From assembly GCF_900167565.1 (NCBI RefSeq), contig NZ_FUZV01000002.1:682001-746000 (forward strand): a DNA stretch of 64,000 bases, written 5' to 3'. A model generated the notes under the pieces. That model was not told where the DNA came from and ran no database searches. It saw only the letters and a list, made by a program, of their open reading frames with translations. A program made the position numbers and the translations under genes. Shown here piece by piece: positions 11,212 to 20,699 of the stretch; positions within the stretch are counted from its first letter, which is position 1; every line of letters starts with the position of its first letter. The stretch comes from Pseudoxanthomonas indica. GTDB taxonomy: Bacteria; Pseudomonadota; Gammaproteobacteria; Xanthomonadales; Xanthomonadaceae.

Positions 11212-11229
11212 TACGGTTAAAAAACCGTA
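11212..11229. repeat. Short perfect inverted repeat upstream of the TorF-type porin
   Basis: TACGGTT (11212-11218) and AACCGTA (11223-11229) are separated by AAAA. There is no T-run after it, so it is a poor terminator for cysA and could instead be a regulator site. It lies about 67 bp before the porin ATG, with TTGACG at 11178 upstream. Function unknown. Confidence 0.4.
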
Positions 11230-11295
11230 AATGTGACAGGTCGGAGTGGGACCGGCCGGTACGCACACCTCATCAAAGCCATCAGGAGAGTTTGG

Positions 11296-12099
11296 ATGAA
11301 GCCAGTCAAGCTGAGCCGTGCGCTCACCGCCGCGTTGTTGTTGGCGGTACCGTTTGTGTCCTACGCCCAGGAAGCCGCGGAGCCGGAGGAAGCATCCTCG
11401 CCGGTCACCTGGTCCATTGCCGCCACCACCGATTACGTGTTCCGTGGCGTTTCCCAGACCGACGAGGGCCCGGCCCTGCAGGCTGGCCTGACCTACACCG
11501 CGCCGTTTGGCTTGTATGTGGGCGCCTGGGGCTCCAACGTCGACTTCGGTGATCCGGATCCGGAAGCCGGTGTCCGCGGTGTCGATACCGAACTGGATCT
11601 GTTCGTCGGCTACAGCCACGACTTCAACGACAGCTGGAACCTCGACGTCAGCGCGCTGCGCTACACCTACCACGGCGCCTCCGATGGCGTGGACAGCGGC
11701 GACTACATGGAATACATCGCCAAGGTCACCTGGGCAGGCCCGGTCGAAGTATCCGGCCTGGTGGCGTATGCACCGGACTACGGCGACCTGACGCCCAAGG
11801 CCAAGGAAAGCTACGCCAACCTGTCGGCCTCGTACGAGTTCGGCGACAGCGGCATCTCGCTGGGCGCCGGCGTGGGTTACACCTCGGTCGATTACGGCGC
11901 CGAGACCATCGATGGCGAACGCTTCGACTACGGCGTCACCGATTACTTCGACGGCGCGCTGACCGTGAGCAAGGCGTTCGGTCCGGCCACGGCCACCCTC
12001 GGTTACTACACCACGTTCGCTTCCGACGCTGACCTGCTGAAGGACGAAAGCGGTATCTACGATGACCGCATCGCCTTGACCATCAGCATCGGCAACTGA
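11296..12099 (+). CDS. TorF-family putative porin
   Basis: 267 aa. A signal peptide (MKPVKLSRALTAALLLAVP..., cleavage near SYAQ) precedes a beta-rich barrel of the conserved family named TorF: SIAATTDYVFRGVSQTDEGP is the diagnostic start, followed by GLYVGAWGSNVDFG and ELDLFVGYSHDF. Proteins of this family sit in the outer membrane; substrates are not established. The ATG at 11296 has AGGAG eight bases upstream; the frame remains open 21 codons further up without similarity. It is followed by a strong terminator and so is probably its own unit. Confidence 0.88.
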   Translation: MKPVKLSRALTAALLLAVPFVSYAQEAAEPEEASSPVTWSIAATTDYVFRGVSQTDEGPALQAGLTYTAPFGLYVGAWGSNVDFGDPDPEAGVRGVDTELDLFVGYSHDFNDSWNLDVSALRYTYHGASDGVDSGDYMEYIAKVTWAGPVEVSGLVAYAPDYGDLTPKAKESYANLSASYEFGDSGISLGAGVGYTSVDYGAETIDGERFDYGVTDYFDGALTVSKAFGPATATLGYYTTFASDADLLKDESGIYDDRIALTISIGN

Positions 12100-12123
12100 T
12101 TCACCGCCCTCGTCAGGCAAGGA

Positions 12124-12154
12124 GAAGGGCGCCGCAAGGCGCCCTTCTTTTTTT
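12124..12154 (+). terminator. Intrinsic terminator of the TorF-type porin gene
   Basis: A perfect 10-bp stem GAAGGGCGCC (12124-12133) / GGCGCCCTTC (12138-12147) with a GCAA tetraloop is followed by seven T. Confidence 0.97.
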
Positions 12155-12185
12155 GCCTGCAACGCCACGGACCGTCCATCGACGG

Positions 12186-12482
12186 TCACTGCGGTGAGCG
12201 CTCTGCGGACCTGTCGGCAGAAACGGTGGGCGTCGCATTACCCGAGCGTTGCTGGTGTGACTTGAAGAGCGAGTACAGGCGCTCGTAGGCGTACTCCTGA
12301 TCCTCCGGCGCCAGCAGCTTCAACACCGCGTTGGTGAGGTTGGCCCAGATGATCGGACGCGAGAGCGCGTTGGCATTCTGGTAGAGCACGTCGAGCTTGC
12401 GATCCATCTCGGTGATCATGGCTTCCAGCTCCTGCCGGGTCTTGAAGGCGGGTTGGATGAAGGCGCGCGCTGCCTGGTTCAT
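12186..12482 (-). CDS. Small conserved protein of unknown function
   Basis: 98 aa, no signal peptide or membrane helix. The N-terminal half is predicted helical (AFIQPAFKTRQELEAMITEMDRK may form a short coiled coil), and the tail after residue 75 is polar and low-complexity. A GGAG site lies eight bases before the ATG. It lies between the terminator of the TorF-type gene and the methionine transport operon, on the opposite strand to both. I do not recognise the family. Confidence 0.65.
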   Translation of the reverse strand: MNQAARAFIQPAFKTRQELEAMITEMDRKLDVLYQNANALSRPIIWANLTNAVLKLLAPEDQEYAYERLYSLFKSHQQRSGNATPTVSADRSAERSPQ

Positions 12483-12659
12483 GCGGTGCTCCGGTGCGTT
12501 CGGCGTCGCAGGAATCTGCGCCCGCAGCGGTTACCGCCCGGTTAAAACAGCGACCTCGAGCAAGGGCGAATCGTCATGACCATATGCCGGTCGGGAATCA
12601 TTCGCCCGCCGCCGCATCCGCATCGAAAGCAGGTCGGCAGGGGCTATCATTCACGGTCA

Positions 12660-13667
12660 ATGATCCAGTTCACCCACGTCAGCAAAACCTACGCCACGCC
12701 GTCGGGCCAGCTGCAGGCGCTCAAGCCTGTCAGCCTGGACATCCGGGCGGGTGAAATCTTCGGCATCATCGGCCAGTCCGGCGCAGGCAAGTCGACCTTG
12801 CTGCGGATGATCAACGGCCTGGAAAAACCCAGCCAGGGCCAGGTGCAGGTCGACGGCCAGCAGGTGGCCTCACTGCCGGAGCCGCAACTGCGCGCACTGC
12901 GTCGGCGCATCGGCATGATCTTCCAGCACTTCAACCTGTTGTCGTCGCAGACGGTGGCGGAAAACGTGGCGTTTCCGCTGCGCCTGGCCGGCATGGATCG
13001 CAAGGCGATTGTGGCGCGCGTGGCCGAGCTGCTGGAGCGTGTCGGTCTGCGCGAGTTCGCCGATCGCTATCCGGCCCAGCTCTCGGGCGGGCAGAAGCAG
13101 CGCGTCGGCATCGCCCGCGCCCTCGCCACCCAGCCCACCCTGTTGTTGTGCGATGAAGCCACCAGCGCGCTGGACCCGCATACCACCCAGTCGATCCTGC
13201 GCCTGCTGGCCGAACTCAATCGCGAGCTGGGCCTGACCATCGTGCTGATCACCCACGAGATGGAAGTGGTGCGTCGCATCTGCCATCGCGTGGCGGTGCT
13301 GGACGCCGGCGAACTGGTCGAAAGCGGTCCGGTCGAACAGGTCTTCCTGCATCCGGCGCATCCCACCACCCAGCAATTCGTCGCCGATGCCGAGCACCTC
13401 GACGACGAGGAGCAGATCACCGCGCTGGAGGCCGTCAGTGGCCGCATCCTGCGACTGACCTTCCTGGGCGCCGATACCTTCAAGCCGCTGCTCGGGCAGG
13501 TGGCGCGGCAGACCGGCGCGGACTACACGATCCTGGGCGGACACATCGGTCGCATCCGCGACACGCCGTATGGCCAGCTGACCATTGCGCTCACCGGCGG
13601 CGACATCGAAGGCGCGCAGGCGGCGCTGGTGCAAGCCGACGTACACGTGCAGGAGCTGCGCCGATGA
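12660..13667 (+). CDS. metN: Methionine ABC transporter ATP-binding protein MetN
   Basis: 335 aa (E. coli MetN 343). ATPase of the D/L-methionine importer: Walker A GQSGAGKS (residues 38-45), [13 protein letters not shown]-loop typical of MetN, signature LSGGQKQR (141-148), Walker [13 protein letters not shown] and ITHEMEVV with the switch His. The C-terminal ~70 residues ([16 protein letters not shown] onward) form the NIL domain that binds methionine and inhibits transport. The ATG at 12660 starts the family sequence [11 protein letters not shown]; the frame is open 28 codons further upstream but not family-like. No S-box riboswitch was evident in the 177 bp upstream. Confidence 0.96.
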   Translation: MIQFTHVSKTYATPSGQLQALKPVSLDIRAGEIFGIIGQSGAGKSTLLRMINGLEKPSQGQVQVDGQQVASLPEPQLRALRRRIGMIFQHFNLLSSQTVAENVAFPLRLAGMDRKAIVARVAELLERVGLREFADRYPAQLSGGQKQRVGIARALATQPTLLLCDEATSALDPHTTQSILRLLAELNRELGLTIVLITHEMEVVRRICHRVAVLDAGELVESGPVEQVFLHPAHPTTQQFVADAEHLDDEEQITALEAVSGRILRLTFLGADTFKPLLGQVARQTGADYTILGGHIGRIRDTPYGQLTIALTGGDIEGAQAALVQADVHVQELRR

Positions 13668-14347
13668 TCTTCGCCACCGCGACCGTGCTGGGACTGGATC
13701 CGGGCAAGTGGAACGAGGTCCTGATCGCCACCTTCGACACCTTGCTGATGCTGGCGGGTTCGTTGCCGCTGACCCTGGCCTTGGGCCTGCCGCTGGGCGT
13801 GTTGCTGTTCCTCAGTGACAAGCACCAGCGCCTGGACAACACCTGGCTGCACAATGTGCTGGCATTGCTGGTGAACCTGGTGCGTTCGGCGCCTTTCATC
13901 ATCCTGATGATCGTGCTGATACCGGTGACCTTGCGGCTGATGGGCACTTCTCTGGGTGTGCGCGGTGCGATCCTGCCGCTGGTGATTGGCGCGGTGCCGT
14001 TCTACGCGCGGCTGGTGGAAACGGCATTGCGTGAAGTGCCGGCGGGCGTGATCGAAGCCAGCGAGGCGATGGGTGCGACCACGCGACAACTGGTCTGGCG
14101 CGTGCTGTTGCCGGAAGCCTTGCCGGGCCTGCTGGCCGGCGCGACGGTCACTGCCGTGGCGCTGGTTGGCTTCACCGCCATGGGGGGCGCGATTGGTTCC
14201 GGTGGCCTGGGCGATCTGGCCTATCGCGACGGTTACCTGCGCTCGCAGACCTCGGTGGCCATCGTCACCGTGGCGCTGCTGCTGGTGATCGTGCAGGTGC
14301 TGCAGTTTGTCGGCGACAGCCTGGTCCGCCGCGTCAATCATCGATGA
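13664..14347 (+). CDS. metI: Methionine ABC transporter permease MetI
   Basis: 227 aa inner-membrane protein with about five helices. The EAA loop reads [19 protein letters not shown], and [19 protein letters not shown] is the MetI signature. The ATG overlaps the metN stop by 4 bp. Forms the methionine channel with MetN and receives substrate from MetQ. Confidence 0.96.
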   Translation: MIFATATVLGLDPGKWNEVLIATFDTLLMLAGSLPLTLALGLPLGVLLFLSDKHQRLDNTWLHNVLALLVNLVRSAPFIILMIVLIPVTLRLMGTSLGVRGAILPLVIGAVPFYARLVETALREVPAGVIEASEAMGATTRQLVWRVLLPEALPGLLAGATVTAVALVGFTAMGGAIGSGGLGDLAYRDGYLRSQTSVAIVTVALLLVIVQVLQFVGDSLVRRVNHR

Positions 14348-14376
14348 GTCATTCTGTTTTCCCCCAAGGATTCCCC

Positions 14377-15171
14377 ATGAAGAAGTGGCTACTCCCGGTT
14401 TTCCTGCTCGTGCTGACGCTGGCCGGCTGCAAGGGCGCTGGCGAAACCGACCAGAACACCCTGACCATCGCGGCCACCGCCGTGCCGCACGCCGAGATCC
14501 TGGACGTGGTCAAGCCGATCCTGGCCAGGCAGGGCGTGACCCTGCAGGTCAAGGTGTTCAACGACTACGTGCAGCCCAATGATCAAGTGGCGCAGGGCCT
14601 GATCGACGTCAACTATTTCCAGACCGAGCCTTATCTGGATGCCTACAACCGCGATCGCGGGACGAAGCTGGAGACCTTCATCGGCGTGCATATCGAGCCG
14701 TTCGGTGCGTACTCGCGTCGCTACCCCTCGCTGGAAGCGCTGCCGAACGGTGCGGACGTGGTCATCCCCAACGATCCCAGCAACAACAGCCGTGCGCTGA
14801 TCCTGCTGCACAAGGCCGGCGTGATCCAGCTGAAGGATCCCGGCAACGAACTGTCCACCCTTCGCGACATCGTCGCCAATCCCAAGCAGCTCAAGTTCCG
14901 CGAGCTGGATTCGGCGATGCTGCCACGCGTGCTGAATCAAGTGGATCTGGCATTGATCAACACCAACTACGCGCTCGACGCCGGCCTGCAGCCAACCCGT
15001 GATGCGCTGGCAATCGAAGACGCCCATTCGCCTTACGTCAATTTCCTGGTCGGCCTGCCGAAGCTGCGCGAGGATCCGCGGGTCAAGAAACTGGAAGCGG
15101 CCCTGACCAGTCCGGAGGTCAAGGCGTTCATCCAGAAGAAATACCAGGGCGCGGTATTGCCCGCGTTCTGA
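14377..15171 (+). CDS. metQ: Methionine-binding lipoprotein MetQ
   Basis: 264 aa. The lipobox LAGC puts the lipidated Cys at residue 18, so the protein is tethered in the periplasm. NlpA/MetQ family motifs: TIAATAVPHAEILDVVKPIL, VKVFNDYVQPNDQV, DVNYFQTEPYLDAYN, and VIPNDPSNNSRALILL. The ATG at 14377 is preferred over the one at 14344 because AAGGA lies six bases upstream and it opens the lipoprotein signal directly. Third gene of the operon. No terminator was found in the short gap to the next gene. Confidence 0.95.
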   Translation: MKKWLLPVFLLVLTLAGCKGAGETDQNTLTIAATAVPHAEILDVVKPILARQGVTLQVKVFNDYVQPNDQVAQGLIDVNYFQTEPYLDAYNRDRGTKLETFIGVHIEPFGAYSRRYPSLEALPNGADVVIPNDPSNNSRALILLHKAGVIQLKDPGNELSTLRDIVANPKQLKFRELDSAMLPRVLNQVDLALINTNYALDAGLQPTRDALAIEDAHSPYVNFLVGLPKLREDPRVKKLEAALTSPEVKAFIQKKYQGAVLPAF

Positions 15172-15210
15172 TCATCACCGCGTCTGCGGTTGCACGACAG
15201 GAGAGGGCAC

Positions 15211-16233
15211 ATGGGCGACATCATCACTACGCGCATCGTGCTGGCCTCGCGCCCCAGCGGTGAACCCCGGGCGGACAACTTCCGTCTGGAGCAGGCGCCG
15301 CTGGCGACGCCCGGTCCGGGACAATTGCTGATCCGCAATCGCTATCTGTCGCTGGATCCGTACATGCGCGGTCGCATGGATGCCGGTCGTTCTTATGCAG
15401 CGCCGGTGGCGATCGATGACGTGATGGAGGGCCGCACCGTGGCCGAGGTGCTGGAGTCGCAGCATCCCGACTATGCGGCGGGCGAACTCGTGCTGGCGAG
15501 TGGTGGCTGGCAGACCCATGCGGTCATCGATGCCAGGGCGGTGATCCGCAAGCTGCACGACGATGGCCTGCCGCTCAGCACCTCCCTGGGCGTGTATGGC
15601 ATGCCGGGCTTCACCGCGTATGCGGGCCTGCACGAGATCGGCAAGCCGCAGGCGGGTGAAACGCTGGTGGTCGCGGCCGCCAGCGGTCCGGTCGGCGCCA
15701 CGGTGGGCCAGATCGCCAGGATGCAGGGCGCGCGCACGGTGGGCATCGCCGGTGGTGAAGCCAAGCGCCAGTACCTGGAATCCATCGGCTTCGACGTGGC
15801 GCTGGATCATCGCGCCGAGGATTTCGCCGCGCAGTTACGCGCGGCGGTGCCGCAGGGCATCGATGTGTATTTCGAGAACGTCGGCGGCAAGGTGTTCGAC
15901 GCGGTGGTGCCGTTGCTCAATGACTTTGCCCGCATCCCGGTGTGCGGCACGATCGCCAACTACAATTCGCGCGGCGAGATTCTGCCGGGCCCGGATCGCC
16001 TGCCCGGCTTCGTCAGCCAGATCCTGCGCCAGCGGCTGACCCTGCGCGGATTCATCCAGCGCGACTTCATCCACCTGTTCCCGCAGTTCCTCACCGACAT
16101 GGGCGCCTGGCTCAAGGACGGCCGCATCCAGTACCGCGAGGACATCGTCGAAGGGCTGGAGCAGGCGCCGGAAGCGTTCTTCGGCCTGTTGAAGGGACGC
16201 AACTTCGGCAAGTTGGTGGTCAAGCTGGATTGA
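15211..16233 (+). CDS. NADP-dependent medium-chain oxidoreductase (CurA-like)
   Basis: 340 aa, of the zinc-free MDR family that includes E. coli CurA and prostaglandin/leukotriene reductases, which reduce alpha,beta-unsaturated carbonyls with NADPH. Visible features: LSLDPYMRGRMD near residue 47, VYGMPGFTAYAGL at the domain junction, AAASGPVGATVGQIAR (nucleotide fold) and VYFENVGGKVFDAVV. A GGAGAGGG site precedes the ATG at 15211. It follows metQ by 39 bp on the same strand and could be co-transcribed, but no functional link is apparent. The last 14 bases overlap the end of the UvrA-like gene. Confidence 0.9.
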   Translation: MGDIITTRIVLASRPSGEPRADNFRLEQAPLATPGPGQLLIRNRYLSLDPYMRGRMDAGRSYAAPVAIDDVMEGRTVAEVLESQHPDYAAGELVLASGGWQTHAVIDARAVIRKLHDDGLPLSTSLGVYGMPGFTAYAGLHEIGKPQAGETLVVAAASGPVGATVGQIARMQGARTVGIAGGEAKRQYLESIGFDVALDHRAEDFAAQLRAAVPQGIDVYFENVGGKVFDAVVPLLNDFARIPVCGTIANYNSRGEILPGPDRLPGFVSQILRQRLTLRGFIQRDFIHLFPQFLTDMGAWLKDGRIQYREDIVEGLEQAPEAFFGLLKGRNFGKLVVKLD

Positions 16234-18844
16234 GGGCCTGCTGCAGATAGGCTGCGGTGGCACTGCCACGCGCCTTCGCCACCATGGCCGGCGGTCCTTC
16301 CGCCACCACCATGCCGCCCTGCTCACCGGCGCCCGGACCGATGTCGATGACCCAGTCGGCATCGGCCACCACCCGCATGTCGTGTTCCACCACCACCACC
16401 GTATTGCCGGCGTCCACCAGCGCATGCAACTGCACCATCAGCTTGTCGACGTCGGCCGGATGCAGGCCGGTGGTGGGTTCATCCAGCACGTACAGCGAAT
16501 CACCGCGTTGGCTGCGCTGCAGTTCGCTGGCCAGCTTGATCCGTTGCGCCTCGCCGCCCGACAGTTCGGTGGCGGGTTGGCCCAGGCGCAGATAGTCCAG
16601 GCCCATCGCCTGCAGCAGTGACAGCGGCTTGTGGATCGCGGCTTCGCCGGCGAAGAACTGCATGGCCTCGTCGACGGTCATCGCCAGCACCTGCGCGATG
16701 TTTTTGCCGTTCCAGTCCACTTCCAGGGTCTTGTCGTTGTAGCGGCTGCCGTGACAGGTGGGGCAGGGCGCATACACGCTGGGCATGAACAACAGTTCCA
16801 CCTGCACGAAGCCCTCGCCTTCGCAGGTCTCGCAGCGGCCCTGCGCCACGTTGAAGGAGAAGCGGCCCACGCCGTAGCGTCGCTTCCTGGCGGCCGGGGT
16901 GGCGGCGAACAGTTTGCGCACGTGATCGAACAGACCGGTGTAGGTGGCCAGGTTGGATCGCGGCGTGCGGCCAATCGGTTTTTGATCGACATTGATCATC
17001 CGCCGCAGGGCGTTGGCGTCGACGCGCAGGCGACCGGTCGTGCGCGCGATGGCGGTCGGTTGCGGCAGCTCGCCTTCGTTCTCTTCCACCACAGGTTCAT
17101 GGCCCAGGTGATCGCCGACCAGTTCCACCAGCGCCTGGCTCACCAGGCTCGATTTGCCGGAACCGGAGACGCCGGTGACGGCAGTGAACGCGCCGAGCGG
17201 AAAGCGCACGTCCAGCCCGTGCAGGTTGTTGCGATGGATGCCAGTGAGTTGCAGCCAGCCGGCAGGCGTACGCTTGTCGCGCCGGGGCGCACGCTCGCTC
17301 GCGAACAGATAGCGTCCCGTCTTCGACTGGGCCACATCGCGCAGACCCTCGGGCGGACCGCTGTACATCACCCGGCCCCCGTGTTGTCCCGCCCCCGGGC
17401 CGACGTCCACCAGCCAGTCGGCACGGCGCAGCGTATCCAGATCATGCTCGACCACGAACAGCGTATTGCCCGTGGCCTTGAGCTGGCCCAGGGCATCGTG
17501 CAGCGCCTCGGCATCGGCCGGATGCAGGCCGGCCGTGGGTTCATCCAGCACATAGACCACGCCGAACAGCTGGGATCGGATCTGGGTGGCCAGCCGCAGC
17601 CGTTGCAGTTCACCCGATGACAGCGTGGGCGTGGCGCGATCCAGCGACAGATAACCCAGGCCCAGCGCCTGCAGCGCGCCGATGCGATCGCGCAGATCCT
17701 GGGTGATGCGTTGCGCGGCAATGCGCTTTTCTTCCGACAGATCCGGCGTGCGCCGCACGTCCGAGCTGCCTTCATGCGCCGGCCCGCCCTTGGCCACCCG
17801 TCGGGCGGTGTCCTGCCGCGTTGCCGACTTGCTGCGCGTGGCGGCGCGCGAAGGCGCGTTGAAGTGACCGTCGGCCGCGGGCGCCAGCACCTCGCTGATC
17901 CGATCCAGAGACAGTTGCGACAGGCTGCCGATGTCCAGGCCCGCGAAGGTCACCGACAGCGCCTCGCGCTTCAGCCGGCGTCCCTTGCAGACCGGGCACG
18001 ATGCGCCGGTCATGAAACGGGCCACGCGCTTCTTCATCAGCGCGCTCTGGGTGGTGGCGAAGGTATGCAGGATGTAGCGACGCGCGCCGGTGAAGGTGCC
18101 CATGTAGCTGGGCTCGGTCTTGCGGCGCAGCGCCGCACGCGTTTCGGCGGGAGTGAAACCGGCGTATACCGGCGCGGTCGGCTGCTCCTCGGTGAACAGG
18201 ATCCACTGCCGATCCTTCTTCGGCAGATCCCGCCAGGGCGTGTCGACGTCATGGCCCAGGGTGACCAGGATGTCGCGCAGGTTCTGGCCGTGCCAGGCCG
18301 GTGGCCAGGAGGCGATGGCGCGCTCGCGGATACTCAACGACGGGTCCGGCACCATCGATTTTTCGGTGACGTCGTAGATGTAGCCCAGGCCGTGGCAATT
18401 CGGGCAGGCGCCTTGCGGGGTGTTGGGTGAAAAGTCTTCGGCGTACAACATCGGCTGGCGCGCCGGGTACGTGCCGGCGCGCGAGTAGAGCATGCGCAGC
18501 AGGCTGGACAGCGTGGTCACGCTGCCCACGGTGGAGCGCACGTTGGGCGTGCCACGTTGTTGCTGCAGCGCCACCGCCGGTGGCAGGCCTTCGATGGCGT
18601 CGACGGCCGGCACGCCGACTTGATCGATCAAGCGCCGCGCATACGGCGACAGCGACTCCAGGTAGCGGCGTTGCGCCTCGGCGTACAGGGTGCCGAAGGC
18701 CAGCGACGACTTGCCGGAACCGGAAATGCCGGAGAACACCACCAGCGCATCACGCGGGATGTCCACGTCCACGTCCTTGAGGTTGTGCTCGCGGGCGCCG
18801 CGGACGCGGACGAACTCGCCAGTCTTGGGGTGGAAGGGTTTCAT
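16220..18844 (-). CDS. UvrA-like excinuclease ATPase lacking the UvrB-binding domain
   Basis: 874 aa, shorter than housekeeping UvrA (~940). Two ABC modules are present: Walker A GISGSGKS (residues 39-46) with signature LSSGE (408-412) and Walker B YVLDEP (431-436), then GVSGSGKS (558-565) with LSGGE (761-765). Zinc-type Cys pairs sit at CPNC (147-150), CPVC (283-286) and C671/C674/C694/C697. From LYSRAGTYP (119-127) the chain goes almost directly to the [10 protein letters not shown] zinc segment, so the region that binds UvrB in true UvrA is missing; this is the pattern of the UvrA2 class. A basic, disordered-looking insert lies at about 325-365. Role may be DNA-damage recognition or drug tolerance rather than classical repair. 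Start at [10 protein letters not shown] matches the family. Confidence 0.88.
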   Translation of the reverse strand: MKPFHPKTGEFVRVRGAREHNLKDVDVDIPRDALVVFSGISGSGKSSLAFGTLYAEAQRRYLESLSPYARRLIDQVGVPAVDAIEGLPPAVALQQQRGTPNVRSTVGSVTTLSSLLRMLYSRAGTYPARQPMLYAEDFSPNTPQGACPNCHGLGYIYDVTEKSMVPDPSLSIRERAIASWPPAWHGQNLRDILVTLGHDVDTPWRDLPKKDRQWILFTEEQPTAPVYAGFTPAETRAALRRKTEPSYMGTFTGARRYILHTFATTQSALMKKRVARFMTGASCPVCKGRRLKREALSVTFAGLDIGSLSQLSLDRISEVLAPAADGHFNAPSRAATRSKSATRQDTARRVAKGGPAHEGSSDVRRTPDLSEEKRIAAQRITQDLRDRIGALQALGLGYLSLDRATPTLSSGELQRLRLATQIRSQLFGVVYVLDEPTAGLHPADAEALHDALGQLKATGNTLFVVEHDLDTLRRADWLVDVGPGAGQHGGRVMYSGPPEGLRDVAQSKTGRYLFASERAPRRDKRTPAGWLQLTGIHRNNLHGLDVRFPLGAFTAVTGVSGSGKSSLVSQALVELVGDHLGHEPVVEENEGELPQPTAIARTTGRLRVDANALRRMINVDQKPIGRTPRSNLATYTGLFDHVRKLFAATPAARKRRYGVGRFSFNVAQGRCETCEGEGFVQVELLFMPSVYAPCPTCHGSRYNDKTLEVDWNGKNIAQVLAMTVDEAMQFFAGEAAIHKPLSLLQAMGLDYLRLGQPATELSGGEAQRIKLASELQRSQRGDSLYVLDEPTTGLHPADVDKLMVQLHALVDAGNTVVVVEHDMRVVADADWVIDIGPGAGEQGGMVVAEGPPAMVAKARGSATAAYLQQALNPA

Positions 18845-18966
18845 GGGGGGCCTGCTGACGGGGAATGCATCGTAGTCAACATAGGAGCATGGGGTGAATG
18901 GCATGTGCAGGCTGGGGTACCCTGACCCTCATTTCCGCTTTGGCCTTCCCGTTCGTCTTTGGCTAC

Positions 18967-19551
18967 ATGAGAGCACCCAGCGACCAGCACCCCCCGCCGG
19001 ACGAGGGCCCCGAAGCGGGAACGGGCGAAGCCCCGGCCTCGGCCGAATCCCTGATGCGCGACTTCAACCAGGCGCTGGTGCGGATGCTGCAGTTGCGCCT
19101 GGGCTCGTATGAGGATGCCCGCGAAGTGGCGCAGGAGGCCTACGCCAAGCTGCTGGTGGCGGGCGACAGCAAGGTGGTCAGCTACCACCGCGCCTACCTG
19201 TTCCGGATTGCGCAGAACTTGGCCACCGATCTGTTACGCAAGCGCGCCTACACCGAGCTGCCCGAACCCATCGACCTGGGCCTGTGGCGCGACCCGGTGG
19301 CCAATCCGGAACGCGCCGCGCGGCTGTCACAGGTGCTGCATAAACTGCCGGCCATCCTGGCCGAGCTCCCCGACAACTGCACCGAGGCCTTCCGCCTGGT
19401 GCGCATCAAGCAACTTAGCTTTGCCGAAGCCGCGGCGTGCATGGGCCTGACCGAACGCATGGTGCGCATCCATGTGGCCCGGGCGCTGGCGCATTGCCAA
19501 CAACATCTGGACGGCATCACGGACGAGTACGCAGGAGAAGGACATGAATAA
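18967..19551 (+). CDS. ECF RNA polymerase sigma factor (FecI-like)
   Basis: 194 aa. Region 2 is visible around YEDAREVAQEAYAKLL and YLFRIAQNLATDLLRKRA; region 4 around LPDNCTEAFRLVRIKQLSF and a helix-turn-helix AEAAACMGLTERMVRIHVAR. Such factors direct RNA polymerase to receptor and uptake genes when released by their partner anti-sigma factor. The start ATG at 18967 follows no clear ribosome binding site; the frame opens at 18898, so the start is uncertain. The stop overlaps the start of the FecR-type gene, as usual for the pair, and an STN-bearing receptor follows. Confidence 0.92.
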   Translation: MRAPSDQHPPPDEGPEAGTGEAPASAESLMRDFNQALVRMLQLRLGSYEDAREVAQEAYAKLLVAGDSKVVSYHRAYLFRIAQNLATDLLRKRAYTELPEPIDLGLWRDPVANPERAARLSQVLHKLPAILAELPDNCTEAFRLVRIKQLSFAEAAACMGLTERMVRIHVARALAHCQQHLDGITDEYAGEGHE

Positions 19552-20677
19552 GACCGACCAGAACGCGCGCACGCTGGCGGTGGAGCAGGCCAGCCAATGG
19601 CTGGTCCGCCTGCAGGATGACGCCGTGTCCGATGCGGATCTCGAAGCCTGGGGCGACTGGATGACGCAGCCGGAAAACGCGCGCGCCTTCGACGACATCA
19701 GCGCGCTGTGGGAAGCCACGGCGGCGTTGTCTTCCGAGTCGCTGGAGCAGGCCGCGGCCGCACGCGCAGAAGGCGCACCGGCGCCAATATCCGCGTCCAC
19801 ATCGACGACTGCGGCAACACCGGCATCCGCATCCACCTCCGCGGGTGCGACACGAACCCTGTTGCACCGTCGCCGCCGCAAGCCCTGGCTGGCCGCCGCC
19901 GCCATTGCCGCCAGCTGCGCGCTGGTGGCGGTGGGCGTGTTCAAGCTGTTGCCAGGCACGCCGCCACCCGCCGATCAGCAATGGGTCACCGGCAAGGGCG
20001 AACGCCGCGAGCTGCAGCTGGCCGATGGATCCCGCGTGGTGCTGGATGCCGACAGCCAGTTGCGCGTGGTGTTTGCCGACGGTCATCGTGATCTGCAGCT
20101 GCCACGCGGCCGCGCCCACTTCGCGGTGGCGCATGATCCGGCGCGGCCTTTCCGCGTGCAGGCCGGCGGCATCGTCAGTCAGGCCATCGGCACGCGTTTC
20201 AGCGTGGCGCATGCGTCGGCCGATCAGGTCGCGGTGGTGGTGGACGAAGGGCGGGTGCGGGTGAGCGAACGCGCAGCAGGCAAACGCGACGCGGCTGGCC
20301 CTGTCGCCGCACGCACGCTCGACCTGGTCAGGAACCAGCGCGCGCGCTACGGCGCGCTGGGCGGACTGCAGGGTCCGCAGCCGATCAATGCCGATCTGGC
20401 CGGCGCATGGAAGGAGGGCAGCGTGATCTATCAACGCGAACCGTTGGCCAGCGTGGTGGAAGATCTCAATCGCTATTCGCGCATTCCGTTGCGGCTGGAA
20501 GACAGCTCGATGGGCAGCCTGCTGGTGACCGGCCGCTGGGAAAGCGCCAGCGTCGACACCTGGGTGGAAGGCCTGGCCAAGGCCTTGCATCTGGAGGTGG
20601 TGCGCAAGCCGGATGTGATCCTGTTGGCGGCGCGCAAGCCCGTGCAACGCGACACTCCGCCGCTGTCGACGCCTTAG
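19544..20677 (+). CDS. FecR-type anti-sigma factor
   Basis: 377 aa. An N-terminal cytoplasmic segment binds the sigma factor in this family (EQASQWLVRLQDDAVSDADL; WGDWMTQPENARAFDD), then a low-complexity linker, one transmembrane helix (WLAAAAIAASCALVAVGVF, about residues 110-128), and the periplasmic FecR domain (GERRELQLADGSRVVLDADS; RGRAHFAVAHDPARPFRV). A C-terminal STN-like fold (SVVEDLNRYSRIPLRLED) should touch the receptor. It overlaps the sigma gene by 8 bp and has GGAGAAGG before the ATG. It relays the receptor state from periplasm to sigma factor. Confidence 0.93.
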   Translation: MNKTDQNARTLAVEQASQWLVRLQDDAVSDADLEAWGDWMTQPENARAFDDISALWEATAALSSESLEQAAAARAEGAPAPISASTSTTAATPASASTSAGATRTLLHRRRRKPWLAAAAIAASCALVAVGVFKLLPGTPPPADQQWVTGKGERRELQLADGSRVVLDADSQLRVVFADGHRDLQLPRGRAHFAVAHDPARPFRVQAGGIVSQAIGTRFSVAHASADQVAVVVDEGRVRVSERAAGKRDAAGPVAARTLDLVRNQRARYGALGGLQGPQPINADLAGAWKEGSVIYQREPLASVVEDLNRYSRIPLRLEDSSMGSLLVTGRWESASVDTWVEGLAKALHLEVVRKPDVILLAARKPVQRDTPPLSTP

Positions 20678-20699
20678 CGGGAACCAGGAGAGCCGGCGG

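Noticed and set aside
12483..12659. SAM riboswitch (S-box type) or MetJ box upstream of metN
   Set aside because: No S-box-like stem pattern and no AGACGTCT repeat found by eye; a covariance-model search would be decisive.
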